Source: Dryomyza anilis (taxonomy: Eukaryota; Arthropoda; Insecta; Diptera; Dryomyzidae). From it: a DNA stretch of 64,000 nucleotides. A model generated the notes under the pieces. That model was not told the origin of the DNA. It did no database searches and worked only from the letters and a program-made list of their open reading frames with translations. Shown in pieces: positions 33,990-45,774 of the stretch. How positions within the stretch are numbered: position 1 is the first letter of the stretch; every line of letters starts with the position of its first letter. The DNA lies in the NCBI GenBank assembly GCA_951804985.1, contig OX638130.1, positions 83,508,583 to 83,572,582 on the forward strand, written 5' to 3'. The translations under genes and the position numbers were made by a program.

Positions 33990-36900
33990 ATGCTGTGTCG
34001 CTGCCTTGTACTGTTGGCGCTGCTCTGCGCGCTGACGCAGTGCGTCCATGCGCCGCCACCACCGCCCCCTGCAGATTTCAGCCAGCGTATCTGCGAACCC
34101 ATACGCATCGATATGTGTCGGAGCATTGGCTACAACGAGACCGCAATGCCAAATCTGGCAGGACACGAACTGCAAACAGACGTTGAATTTACACTGCAAA
34201 CTTTTGCGCCGCTCATCGAGTACGTCTGCAGCACTCAACTGAAGCTGTTCCTATGCGCCGCATATGTGCCGATGTGTACACCGAAAGTGCCGCTACCTAT
34301 TGGCCCGTGTCGCAGCCTCTGCGAGAGTGTGCGCTCGCGCTGTCACCCGGTGCTGCAGGGCTTTGGCTTCTCGTGGCCCTCGGTGCTAGACTGCAGTCGT
34401 TTTCCGCGTGAAAACAACCATGAGACGATGTGCATGGAGGGGCCCGGCGAGTCGATGCATGTGCCAATGCACGAGCACGATGTGCATCCGGCACTGGGAC
34501 CGCACACAAAGGTGACGGCGACCGTGTCACCGCTCGAGTGTCCCAGTCACGCCAAGTACGTGAAACTGCATCGTTCCGGCAGCTGTGCGTTGCTCTGTGA
34601 GGCCGATGCATTGTTTACGCAACACTCAAAGCACCTGGCTGAGGTGTGGGTCACCACTTGGAGTTATGCGGCGCTCGGTTTGGCGGCCATCGCCACGCTA
34701 TGCATGCTGCTGAGCAACGATGACAAGCATAGCTCCAAGTGGGCGCGCGTTATAATGCCATTGGTGTGGTGTCACGACATGGTGGCCATCGGCTGGACGG
34801 TGCGTTTTGTATCCGGACGCAATGCCACAGCTTGCGGTTATGATCCCCAACTGCCGAACGTGTCGCTGCTGCTGGTGGATGGACTATCGAATGCCGCATG
34901 CGCGTCCACCTTCATCTTGCGTTACTATTTTGGTATGGCGGCATGTGCATGGTAAGTGTTGATGTTTATTTTAGTTAAAGTGAAGTTAGTTAAAGTTATT
35001 TTCGATAGATCAATTGATACTCATGATTAGATTCAAATATCCACATCATCGAACAGATTTTTCAGTTAAACATTGACATTTTAAATGAATTTGATAAATT
35101 TTACTACAACAACTGCGTTTTTTTGTCTGATGAACCAAATAGCATATAATTTTTTAATAATGTGTAATATTGGTGTAATATAAGTTTCAAATATATTCAA
35201 TAAAATAATATTCTAAATAATAAAATACCGACATTTAACTCTTTAACTCTTTTTTGAAATCAATAAAATAATTTTGAACTTACGTTATGAAACACAAAAC
35301 CAGTAACAAAGGTTAGGGTACATTGGAAATTTTTAAGAAATTGTAATAATTGGTGTGATGAAGTTAGTAAGACTAATGAAAGTTATAGTCGGACTGAGCC
35401 GACTATATATATCCTACATGTATGTGCTAATTAGTGCGGTTAGGTACAGAAGTCTCCAGGTTTTACGAAGCCACAAAATAACTGAACATTTGAAATCGCT
35501 ATAGAGTACCCATATGTAAAAATGGTAAGGTGTACCGAATGTCGATTTTTTAGGACAACCCAAGTTGGTGCGCAGATCAATATATATTTCAGCATAAAAG
35601 TTCTGATTCGGGCGGTTTAAAGAAAAATTCCCCCGTAGATGTTGGGTAGATCGGTTCACAGGTCATAATGGACCGATCATGCCCATTTTCAATACCAAAC
35701 AGCGTAGATGAATCAGTAATATATCTTAAGAGTTTCATTTATCTAGCTTTTCTAGTTTAGCTGTAATCTTGATTTCAACAGACGGGCATCGCTAAATCGA
35801 CTCAGGATGTCATCAAAATCATGAATATTTATTATATTTCATACCGCATATGACTCCTTCTGAGTGTTACAAACGGTCTGCTGAATATACCCTTTCACTA
35901 TGAGTGTAGGGCATGGTTGAAGTATATACAGGTTAAGCCATCTTTCAAAATTCAGGCGCCATTTACTTTTTTGGAAAACTGTTTGAAAGTTTCAACATTT
36001 GTTTAAGAAAAATTTAAAACAGAACATCAATACTTTGTTTACAAGTTCACAAAATTTACAAAAACTTAAAATTTAACATCAACAAATCTCAACATTTAAA
36101 AAAGTTTTAAGATCTACTGGACTTCAAAATGAACCATCGTATATTTATAATGTGAAATAGTGAAATTGTGTTGTGAAATTTTAATAAAATAGTGAACATT
36201 AAGTGCAAAAACATAACCTTTAATTAAATTTTAAAATTGTTTTTTTCTTGACATTCTCAACAATTTGTATGCCAACTATCTGTCTAGATGAACTAATCTG
36301 TATATACTTCAACCATGGTGTAGGGTATAATAATTAGAAATTGAAATTTGTTTTCTTTATGCATGGTTTCATACTATCTTTCGCTATCACTCGTCATCAC
36401 CATTTCGCTAAACAGAGATGAAATACAAATCAGTTCAAACCAGAAATATCCCTACAAACATTTGGAAGATAGGTTAATTGGAAGAAACTTTTACGATATC
36501 ATAATTGTATCGTCTTGATGGTTTTTGGGAGATATTTCTTATTTATATCGCGTTGAAGACAAAAGAAAAATGTACAAATTTTGTAAAATTTTAGTTATAT
36601 CATATTTATGTCTCTTAAATGATATGTTGGTGATTGTTGCAGTCACCTTCATTTTGGGTACGAGAAAAATAATTCCTTCGGTAGAGAATGTTCCTTCGAA
36701 TATGATACTTCTAGATGATCAATAGCAATACGTCTAAAAGTTAAAAATATCATATCGTAACATTGCCCTACACATGATAATAATATGATATCGCAATACA
36801 ATCGCTAACGACGATATCGAAAAATATACTCGCAGCTGATATTATTACTCGCATATACAACTTTGACAATCTTCCAAGAATACAATTTTTGTTAATCGAG

Positions 36901-39900
36901 TTGGTTTTGAAAATTTGATAGAGTTTATTAAAAATATTTTATTATTTATTTGCGATTGCTTAAGAAAAGATCTCACCCCGCCGTTTGGATTCGGCATTAA
37001 ACTGTACCCATTTGAGTGCAATTATAACACGCAAACCTCATATGGTGAAAGAGCTCGACCTAAGTTCTTCAGGACTGTAGCTTTTACGATCTTCTGTTTA
37101 ATATGTGGGATCCCTCATTTATATTCTTAGTGATTAATGTGCTTGACAGCTGTTAAACAAATTTGCGATATCATATTTTAATTTTCTCCACAAAAATTTT
37201 GTGATATATTTGTATCTTACGTTCGATAATTCTGCGATCATATTTTTATGATTTGAATGATATTTATACGATATGATGTATTTATGATATCAACGATAAT
37301 TTTACGATATCATATTTATCTCTACCGCGCGAGTATTTGGCGTTAGCATATTATTATCGTCTGAGAAACAAATGCGCGATATCATATATTTTACGTTTTG
37401 AAGTATCGCGCTTGTGGCTTCATTTTCTCCCGAAGGATGTTTCTTCCGAAGTAAAGAAAATTATTGTCTCCGCGATACCATGTATCATCAAGGTAAATAT
37501 GATGCCGCATATCATCCGCGATACAAAATGTTTGCAGAGATGAATGCTAGAAATAAACGAGTACATACAACATATTTTTATAGCAAGCGATATCCCCCGA
37601 TGATATTGAGGGATAACGAGTGAGGAATAACGAGTGAGTTCAAATGTTTTAACTTTTCCTATAAATCGATATAATTTTCTAGCTTGCTATAACAAACATA
37701 TGTTTTTTGTTTACATTTTTCTATTTCACATTGACATTAAAATTTTGATAATTTAATTGTCAAACAATTTTACAAATTAAAATCCAAACTTTTGTGCATA
37801 AACTCTTCTTGAGGAATCGCAGTGCGCAGAGAGTCCGCAACTCACTGGAGCCCATCATCACTCTTTCTTCAGCGTCTCATCGGTTTCATCATTTCAAGCC
37901 GATCGTCTCGCTGATGGGTGCTGTGGAGCGAATTCGACTACGAGCAAACTTCGATCGCATGTACATCATTTCGCGCGCCATGCTATCGCCTGAGACACCG
38001 AGATATTTGAATTTTGTGGGAGGGGTTACGTGTCTGGTATCATTTTAAAACAAATAAATGTCAAATAAAATGTTCTAATTTTGTGATATCTCCCTTCATA
38101 ACAGTTATATTAGTGTCCACCACCTGAGATTTCCTTCTGGGCCAATCTCTTCATCATATTAATGGACACTGCCTACTAATGTTCATAATTTGAAGAAAAA
38201 TCTTCGCATTTTGATTTCGTTTAACATGGTTAATAAAAATTTTAATTTTAAACAGTTTTTGCGTCGCAATCATAATATAAAAAACTAAAATATGAAACAA
38301 AATGACACAGTGTGTCATTTGTCAAAAAAACTTAATTTTCGAAATAAAAAGAATTCTGTTACCGAAAATTAATACTTTTTTAATATCAACTCGAACTGAG
38401 ACATCAAATTCAATACCGTTTGTTTACATATTTCATATAAAATTCGATTGGAATTCAATCGAAAGTCGGAACATGACCGTATATTGAGATATCACCTTCA
38501 AAATTGGTTTGTTTACAAATTTGCATACAATACCGATGGCATATCGATCGAATGCTGTAACATGTCCAAATATATAGTTTTTTTTTTTTTTGTATAGTTT
38601 AATTTATTTCTACAAAATAAAATTCGTTTTGAAAAATGCCCCTATGCATCTGACTTTTACCGATTTTTCTATTAAAATATAATGCTTGAGGGGTCAATAC
38701 ATTGATAGATAAAATACAAAATCAATAGCACACATCGTAGTTCAAACATTTCTCAATTTCCTTTCGCTATAACTAACTGAAAAGCAAACGCATATCGGAA
38801 CGGTGATAACTTGTGCAATATACAACCACACGTCATTCTGTTTGCTGTAGATAAGCCTTATCATGAAATTTTTCTAATGAGACAGGCACCACCAAATCAT
38901 TTGTTAATCAATACAGTGCCTTCACACAGTTGTGGGACGTTTGAAATTACAAAAAAAAAATGAGTTTTCATCATAAAATTTTAATTAAAACGCTCAACAT
39001 AGATCATTTATTAAAAATCCTCTCATAAACATGTTATAAACTCACTTGACAAACACCATAAATTCAAAGAAACACCCTAAATCTTTAATAAATAGTAATG
39101 ACATTTTCTGTAAATATAAATTGCAATTCATGGAATATCAATAAAATGTTTGCATAATCACGATTTTTCCTCAAATACCTGGTCAAACCCTTTCATTATA
39201 CAATATCTCGTTAACATTTCTGACTTCTCAGGTGGGCCATACTCTGCCTCGGATGGCACCGCGATGTGCGTCTCAACAGCCCCGATGCTGATGGCCATGT
39301 GGCGTTTAGCAACAACTATGCAAGTGCGCCGCCAACTGCTAAACGCTCCACAGCAAATGCCAGCAGAAAAAAGAATCCGGACATAACACACAGCAACTTG
39401 GCGCGCTTTGTGGCATGGGGACTGCCCGCCTTTCAGACGGCAGCTGTAATTGTCGCACGTTTGGTAGATGCCGATGAGCTACTGGGTACGTTTTTGTATA
39501 AAATATCTATTTTTGAGAACTATTTAAATCGAATGTTATCAATTTTAGGTGCTTGCTTTGTGGGCAATCAGTCCGAGAAAGGTTTGCAGATACTTGTTGC
39601 GACGCCGCTCTTTTGCTATTGGATTTTCGGTTCCGTTAATCTGGTGTCCGGCTATTTGGTGCATCGACGCAGCAAGGAACTGCTAAAGAATCTAAACTCT
39701 GCACAATTGCAACATCAACTGAAGTCCAAGAACTCTGGCATCGGCACTTTTCTCTTTATTTATTGTGTGCCATGTGCGCTGCTGCTGATGGCCGTGATTT
39801 ATGAATTTGTCAACATTGATATATGGCGCAATGTGTCCGTGTTTCCGCTATACTCCGAAAATACAGCCACACCATTGTGGCCTTTTTTAACGCGCGCTTT

Positions 39901-40261
39901 TACCGAATTGATGCTGGGCATCATTTGCTTTGCATGGGTTTTGGGACCAAAAATATCCACCATGTACAAGAGACAACTAACGCCGCCTGCCACAAAGGCA
40001 CCCGCGGCAACGTCACCATCTACAGTGCATGGTCAACCGAGTAGTCGCAGCTCACATGCTGCCTACAGCACTGTATCCTATCACACTGTGCGACACCACT
40101 CACCGCACTCACAGCCCATGGCCGGCGCCGTCATGTCACTGAATCAAATGTCGAACTACTCCTTGCCAAGAAACAAATGTCCGCCGCATGTGTATGCCAA
40201 TCGCTGTGACTACAAAATGAATCAATCGTTCCAGCACTATGGAAATGAAACCATTTTGTAA
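33990..40261 (+). CDS. fz4: Frizzled-4 (Wnt receptor family), three coding exons
   Basis: Coding exons 33990-34951, 39232-39485 and 39549-40261 join to 642 codons. The first junction splits a Trp codon (TG|GTAAGT ... CTCAG|G); the second is G|GTACGT ... TTTTAG|GT. Residues 1-21 form a hydrophobic signal peptide, followed by six prolines. The Frizzled domain has ten cysteines at 35, 43, 80, 89, 96, 107, 111, 118, 135 and 148, with an N-glycosylation site in YNET. The stretch VQ-free linker then leads to seven membrane segments starting near 219; FGMAACAWWAILCLGW marks TM3 and VDADELLGACFVGNQ the second extracellular loop region, both strongly Frizzled-like. The CRD ending in CMEGPGE and the overall pattern favour Fz4 over Fz, Fz2 and Fz3. 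The tail (about residues 540-642) ends ETIL, a class-I PDZ ligand as in vertebrate FZD4 (ETVV). An in-frame TAA lies 27 bases upstream of the ATG, so this is the first possible start. Family role: plasma-membrane receptor for Wnt ligands. Confidence 0.95.
35380..35912 (-). mobile_element. mini-me-like repeat in fz4 intron 1 (copy 4, reversed)
   Basis: Begins GTCGGACTGAGCCGACTATA and ends in CACTATGAGTGTAGGGCAT. Internal phrases (AAGGTGTACCGAAT, AATCGACTCAGGATG, GTGTTACAAACGG) are the reverse of those in 10911-11584. Confidence 0.65.
36370..37640. repeat. GATATC-rich AT segment in fz4 intron 1
   Basis: At least eight GATATC palindromes, often as ACGATATCATA, and CACTCGTC / GACGAGTG-like words near both edges suggest an old palindromic element. 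Similar CGTAAAT/ATATCG wording occurs in 46096-46797. Ends uncertain; no gene. Confidence 0.4.
37790..38045. other. GC-richer unrepeated island in fz4 intron 1
   Basis: An 84-codon frame (37794-38048, + strand) crosses it without a recognisable domain. It stands out in composition from the AT-rich intron and is not repeated in the window, so it is a candidate intronic regulatory block or nested small gene. Confidence 0.3.
39486..39548 (+). other. fz4: fz4 intron 2 (63 bp, in frame and stop-free)
   Basis: GTACGT donor and AATTTTAG acceptor. The length is a multiple of three with no stop, so the reading frame runs straight through it. Splicing is inferred because removing it restores the family motif DELLGACFVGNQ, as in vertebrate FZD4 (DELTGLCYVGNQ). 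Confidence 0.85.
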
Positions 40262-40880
40262 TGAATGCTATCTTGCCCACACGGTTTACATACTTTGCTC
40301 ACTACTTGCAGTGCAAAATGTGACCGTTAGATGTGACCATGTTTTCTAAACAACAAGACTGTGATATGCACTAAAATATTTCGTATTTAACAGGTATTGC
40401 TAATTCCTAAATGTATCTAACTTAGACTATTCGTGTAACTACTAAGTGTACTTAATTATGTTAAACAACGTGCCATTAAATGTAGAATTAGATTTAGAAT
40501 TGGGAAGCATTTTCCATAAAAGTGTCTGTCAATTATATTATTTTTATTATGTCTATACGAATTTTGGATTAACATTTATAAATGAACGAATAATTTAAGA
40601 TGCAGTTCATTTCAATAGGAGAATTAATATTCAACGTTATCAAGAATCTTTCGCCATAAAAATAATTATTCGAATTAACAAAAAATTTATTTAGTACGCA
40701 TTCGTTTGTTTAATCTGTAATTTTATTTTGATTTATTGTATAAAATTAATTAGTATCGTACTATGAGCATAAATAAATTTGCTCGACAGCTGTTCTATTC
40801 TCAATTAAAATTGAGCTACTAGGTTCTTTTTCTGTGTAATATATATACTTTTGATAAATAAAACGTTCGGAATCAAAAAT
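40262..40880 (+). terminator. fz4: fz4 3' UTR with candidate poly(A) signals
   Basis: AT-rich sequence after the TAA with two AATAAA hexamers at 40772-40777 and 40857-40862. Either would give a 3' UTR of about 530-620 bases. No other gene intervenes. Confidence 0.5.
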
Positions 40881-42400
40881 GGCTAAGTTTAATGTGGAAA
40901 AAAATGAGTTAAATCCGTATTTGTATTCATGAGCTTTTACATATTTTGTATTTTCAACATTGTCAGAGTTTAAAATTTTTAACCACTAAATTACATGTAA
41001 AAGTTACGTCGCAAATCGAAAAATTACTTTGCATATCAAAATGTCTTGAATTTCAATAGGTCTCATGAATTGCAAATAGAATTTCTGAATTTCAATTGAT
41101 GTATTTTAAATTTCAGATGAAATTTCTGAATATCACTTGATGTCTTTTTAATTTCATATGGAAGTTATGAATTCCAATTGATACCTTTTGAATTTATATC
41201 GTTTCTGAATTACATTTGTAAATGGAGTAGCTAAGTCCATATTTAAAATTTTTATATTTTTTAGATTATAGAACTTTTAGCAAGGGAATATTTATGAAAA
41301 AAATGTTAAATTTGATTGTTATTTTAAATTGCCGTTTGCTTAATACACGTTTTTCGTGTTTTTTTTTTTCTCTAAATGCCATGGACTTAGCCAGTTTTGA
41401 TTCCCAACCCCTCAAATGTTAAAATAGATGTAAATTTTTCATTATTCGCCCAAACATTTTGAATAAATTGATAAATTCACAGACAGAGTCAGTAGAGTTT
41501 TACGGATAACTGTTAAACTCAAAATTGCTAAAATAATATTTTCACAACTATGTAAATTTACTAACTATTTTGGAAAAATGCAATAATTGTTCTGATTTTT
41601 GAATTTAAGGTTATGTAGACTTAATGCTCTTCATGTATATTGAAAAAACATAAAAGTTTTAAATGCAAGGAGTGAAAGTATTCAATATCTTAAAGCATTG
41701 CTCACTTTCTTTCAAAGTGAGAGTTTGTACTTTGCTTTCAAATTCTGTTATAAACAGCGATATATTGTATTTTATCATTATTTTGCATAAGTACGTAGAC
41801 GAACATGGTCGTTAATTAACTGATGTACATAAGAAAACGATAAATAATATATCTTAAATAAGTTAAAAAAGAAATCTATTTAGAAAACTTAAATAATTAA
41901 TTCCTTAAAGGCAGCTTACAGTTCCAAACATGCGGGAAATGACAAATGGTCATCATATAATTACAGCAAGATTTATTAAATATTTTTAAAAGGTCTTTTT
42001 TGAGATGGTATTGAAATGCACAAAGTATTATTTGCATTCTCTAAATGGTATTTAAATTATATTTAGAAAAAGGTTAAACTTAAATAAGGAATGGTTTATT
42101 TAACGGCTATATATAAGTATTATTTTTAAAATGTGCAACAAGGCGTCGTTGTAGCGGTAACACTTATCTACCACATTTTAGTTTAGTTTCATTACATGAT
42201 TTACAAAAATGCAATTATGATTTGATGAAGTATTGTTAATTATTTTTATTAATGCTGATTGTCCACATGGCTCTAGTTTTTTAGATATAGTCTAATTTTC
42301 AGTTTTAGATTTTGTTCTACTTTTATTTTTAGTGCTCCAAAAGTTCACTATGTCATTTGGTGTTATTATGCTTAGAACTCAGAACGGAATATTTTAATGA
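40881..42400. other. AT-rich intergenic region downstream of fz4
   Basis: Contains a worn tandem repeat at 41040-41240 (about 50-bp unit with ATTTCTGAATTTCAATTGATG-like content, four to five copies). Otherwise nothing recognised. Confidence 0.5.
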
Positions 42401-42409
42401 ACCTTCACC

Positions 42410-42820
42410 AATAGTTGGACATAGTTTAAACTCTTAGTTTTTCAATGCAAATTTAAACCTAGTTTAAACATTCAACTCTTTTAAAACGTCTATAATTCCT
42501 AATCAAATCAACCAAATGTCGCTAAATTTTGCAGGCAGAAAGACAATTAGTAATCAATAATTATGACATTTGTACATATTTGTGATATATTGACTATAAA
42601 CGAAATTAGATCTAGTTTAAACTACGTTTAATTTGAAAAAGTGACTGAAAAACAACTGGGCCTTAATATTTTTGACATGTACTTTTATCAAAAAACTTTT
42701 TACTGCTTTCTGTCTTATTTATTGACTTGATTTTCTTCATTCTAAACTCTCACTGAACATAAACTGCTAACAAAGTTAAAATTATGACTTCTTCAACGAC
42801 GTTTTAGTAAAGGCACGTCG
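42410..42820. repeat. GTTTAAAC-rich dispersed repeat (copy 2)
   Basis: Shares with 20095-20775 the GTTTAAAC palindromes, GATATATTGACTATAAACGA-like sequence and GACTGAAAAACAACTGG. Non-coding. Confidence 0.5.
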
Positions 42821-42936
42821 TCAATAATTTATAGCATTTCGTATTAAGTTACTTCGTAGTAGTAGAATTAAGCAACTAATTACTTAATCGATAACTAATA
42901 ATTAATCATTATGCTTTACATTTAAATATATTTATA

Positions 42937-43821
42937 TCTACTATATATTCGCGAATGTAAGTATGTATGTCTGTATGTTCCGAATAGGCGTCAAAACGGC
43001 TGAACCGAATTGAATCAAATTTTGACACAACATGTATGTTGGGTCTGGGCAGAGTATAGGCTATATCTCGGTGAGATTGGTGGCGTGGGCGTGGCACCTC
43101 CCATATAACCCAAAAATTAAAAACACATTATGTCCGCAATTAGCATAGCAAATTTAATGAAATTCTGGTCAGCGTTATATATAACCATTCTAAACGGTCT
43201 CGCGGAATGTGGGCGGTATTAGACCACTGGGCGTGGCACCCCCCATAGAAGGTACATTTTCCAGATGGTATATTTCAACAGATATTATAGTGATCTTTGT
43301 AGTGATCTTATGATATTTCACACCTGGGTATCCAACCATCCCAAATTCTTTAAACTCACCACACCGAAATTCACCAAACTAAAACTCACCAAACTATAAC
43401 TCACCACTCTAAAATTCACCACACTCAAACTCACCACACTAAAACACACCACACTAAAACTCACCACTCTAAAATTCACCACAACGAAACTTACCACACC
43501 CAAATTCACCACACTAAAACTCACAACACTAAACTCACCACACTAAAATTCACTACACTAAAACTCACCACACTAAAATTCATCACTCTAAAAACCACCA
43601 CACTAAAACTCGCCACACTAAAACTTCTACTGGGGAAAACTCTACGGGGGAGAATTCTACGGGAAAGAATTCTACCCGAAGAATTTTACGGGAAAGCGTT
43701 CTACGGGGAAGAATTTTACGGGGAAGATATGAATAATAAATATGTTCTTTATATTAATAAAATCACTCCATATCCTTGCATTCACTAAATCTTGGCACGA
43801 GTCGTGCACGGGTCCAGCTAG
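42937..43821 (+). mobile_element. Non-autonomous Helitron (copy B)
   Basis: Starts TCTACTATATATTCGCG after A and ends with hairpin GCACG-AGT-CGTGC, then CTAG (43818-43821) before T. The 5' part shares GGCTGAACCGAATTGAATCA-like and GGGCGTGGCACC sequence with 53206-54462. Its internal minisatellite (43360-43622) is shorter, about 18 units. Confidence 0.85.
43360..43730 (+). repeat. Minisatellites inside Helitron copy B
   Basis: About 18 AAACTCACCACACT units followed by several ACGGGGAAGAATTCT units. Confidence 0.9.
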
Positions 43822-44120
43822 TAACCAATATATACAATGTTAAAATTGAGTATACATAGGTATTAATGTAAAGTTTTATGTGTACGTATGTTGATTACTA
43901 ACAAACTCATGGAAACTGAATTTAAATGTTTATTTTGTATCGTTTCAAAAACAATGTTTCACATGCTAATAAAATTTATCATCAAATACACACATATGTT
44001 GTGTATACTCGTATAAGAAACAATTAAGTATTTTAAAAAGTGTATTTATGTACAATACAATTTTATATATATATATAATGTATAAATAAATATACAAATA
44101 AAAAATATTTTAATTGCAAT

Positions 44121-44136
44121 TTTATTTTTATTTATT
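44121..44136 (-). terminator. Candidate poly(A) signals of the FAM177-family gene
   Basis: TTTATT on the + strand (AATAAA on the - strand) occurs at 44121-44126 and 44131-44136, about 180-200 bases past the stop. The surroundings are AT-rich, so chance matches are possible. Confidence 0.3.
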
Positions 44137-44317
44137 CATAATAAAGTCGTTGACACAGAATGTATTCAGAGAGTAAACATGAGGTATAATAATCATATTA
44201 GTAATGTCATGGATGTATACTATATGCAATGTATATTTTCTATTGGCATTATACCACTATTGTACAAAAATATGTTATCTTTCACTAGTCAAATACTAAA
44301 AACAAAACAACAAAATA

Positions 44318-44844
44318 TTATTGGTTTTCAATAGTACGAATGTCGCTTGTCGGCACAGTAGTTATTACATGTTTCAAAGTGTTTTTATTTGCGTCCCCAT
44401 TTGCGCCTCTCCACGTTTCATTGCCATCCGATTCGCGTTTTGATTGTTCTAGTGTCCGCTGATAGTGCCCGATTTCGCTGGCATACTTTGGCGAAGAAAT
44501 GCCTAGGAAGGAGGCCAGCCCACCACCCACATAGTCAATGCCGGACAAGATATTGGAACCGACCTTGTGCGCCTTGTACCTCAGCAGTGGCACAAACTGA
44601 AGCTCTTTCTGCATAGTACAAAGAGAATAAAACTCTGGAACTAACTAGTTGTTCAAAGACTTACCTCATCGATGGTCACCTCAAGACTTTTGTCCGTCAC
44701 ATCTACTTCCTGTTCGCTGTCAGATTCCTCCTCCATAGTGCCATCACAGAAATGCAGAACGCGTCGGTTGCGCTGCAACTCCAACGCTGTCACACTGTCC
44801 GTCTCCGTCTTCTCCTGGACACTTTTCAAATTAACGTTTGGCAT
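44318..44844 (-). CDS. FAM177-family protein, two coding exons
   Basis: Coding exons on the - strand are 44844-44665 and 44608-44318, separated by a 56-bp intron (GAG|GTAAGT donor, ACTATGCAG acceptor), giving 156 codons. Residues 27-46 carry RRVLHFCDGTMEE followed by an acidic ESDSEQE run, and residues 91-102 read LASFLGISSPKY. These match the two conserved blocks of FAM177 (IVHFSSGETMEEYS and IASVLGISTPKY in human FAM177A1). There is no signal peptide or clear membrane span. The C-terminal 50 residues are polar and not recognisable. The family has no well-established biochemical role. The start is the only ATG giving the full conserved block and follows an A-rich run. The gene converges on fz4, about 4 kb away, with a Helitron between. 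Drosophila has a single gene of this family, but I do not assign a symbol. Confidence 0.88.
44609..44664 (-). other. Intron of the FAM177-family gene (56 bp)
   Basis: Phase-0 intron with GT-AG ends. An in-frame stop shortly after the donor means retention would truncate the protein before the second conserved block. The size is typical for short fly introns. Confidence 0.85.
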
Positions 44845-45158
44845 CTTTTTTTTTTACTAAAGTATCGTCGTTTTTTGGTCTGTTTGAAATTAGTTGTGTT
44901 TCAATCGTACTTCTCACATCATGCTCTGCTGGAAAACTAATGAATCAGATTCGATGCGTTGTTTGCAATTTCCTTACTCACCCCAATTGTTTTCTTTACA
45001 AAATTCAATGCCATTTCCTTCACAGCGTTCGTTCGCGTTAGCAATCAATATCAACCACAACAGCGTATATGGGCTGCTCCAAAGTTATAAACTCGAATGG
45101 GTTGCCAACGCATATTTTTCCAAGTACATATGTGTTTTATGGGAATAGAGAAAATTCC

Positions 45159-45219
<61 letters not shown>
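45159..45219. repeat. (TA)n microsatellite
   Basis: About 60 bases of almost pure TA, 5' of the FAM177-family gene. Confidence 0.97.
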
Positions 45220-45223
<4 letters not shown>

Positions 45224-45774
45224 TATTTTTTATTTTGGGTCCCATCAGCTCGTTTCTGTAAATCAATCAATAACACTATTTATTTCTGTGACTTCAACAA
45301 TGTGAAAATGATAATAAAATTATTTCTGAATTTAAATTTCCTCACATTGACAAAACCAGTAGACAATTTTGATCAAAAAATTTACAGAAATCACCTACAG
45401 ATGTCTTTATAAAATTGTTAAGTGAATTGATGTCTTTACTACAGTAAAAAGGATGTTAATAATGGGTAATGATTTATCGTCAAACAAAGTTTATCCTGTA
45501 GTAATCTATTATACGCCATATATAAACTAATATGTATTTATTTAAACATTTATTAATATTTAGCTAGTAAAATAAATTCGAATCATAATAAATTTATAAC
45601 CAAAAAAAAATTTGAATTCGATCACGGATTTTCTAACCTGAAACTTGGCAACCCTATCGGCAGGGTTGTTGTAGCTTTTTATTATGGTAGTAGCATAACC
45701 CACAAGACGAGCAACTATTATATTCGGTAATGAACATAAAAGGCAAAATACCAAATTTTTTTTCTTTACTTTTT
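45220..45774. other. AT-rich spacer
   Basis: Nothing recognisable seen. Confidence 0.4.

Larger units (their letters stand above)
34952..39231 (+). other. fz4: fz4 intron 1 (4,280 bp)
   Basis: GTAAGT donor directly after the exon, acceptor TTCTCAG. The intron separates a Trp codon in TM3. It holds a reverse mini-me-like repeat (35380-35912), a GATATC-rich AT stretch (36370-37640) and a GC-richer unrepeated island (37790-38045). The rest (about 34960-35370, 35930-36360 and 38060-39220) is AT-rich with nothing recognisable. Confidence 0.9.

Noticed and set aside
34297..34611. 104-codon frame on the - strand, and several short frames, over fz4 exon 1
   Set aside because: Shadows of the fz4 coding sequence.
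39266..40261. Reading 39266 as a start Met for a separate 331-residue protein
   Set aside because: The Met is internal to fz4 exon 2; the true exon begins at 39232 and the frame includes intron 2.
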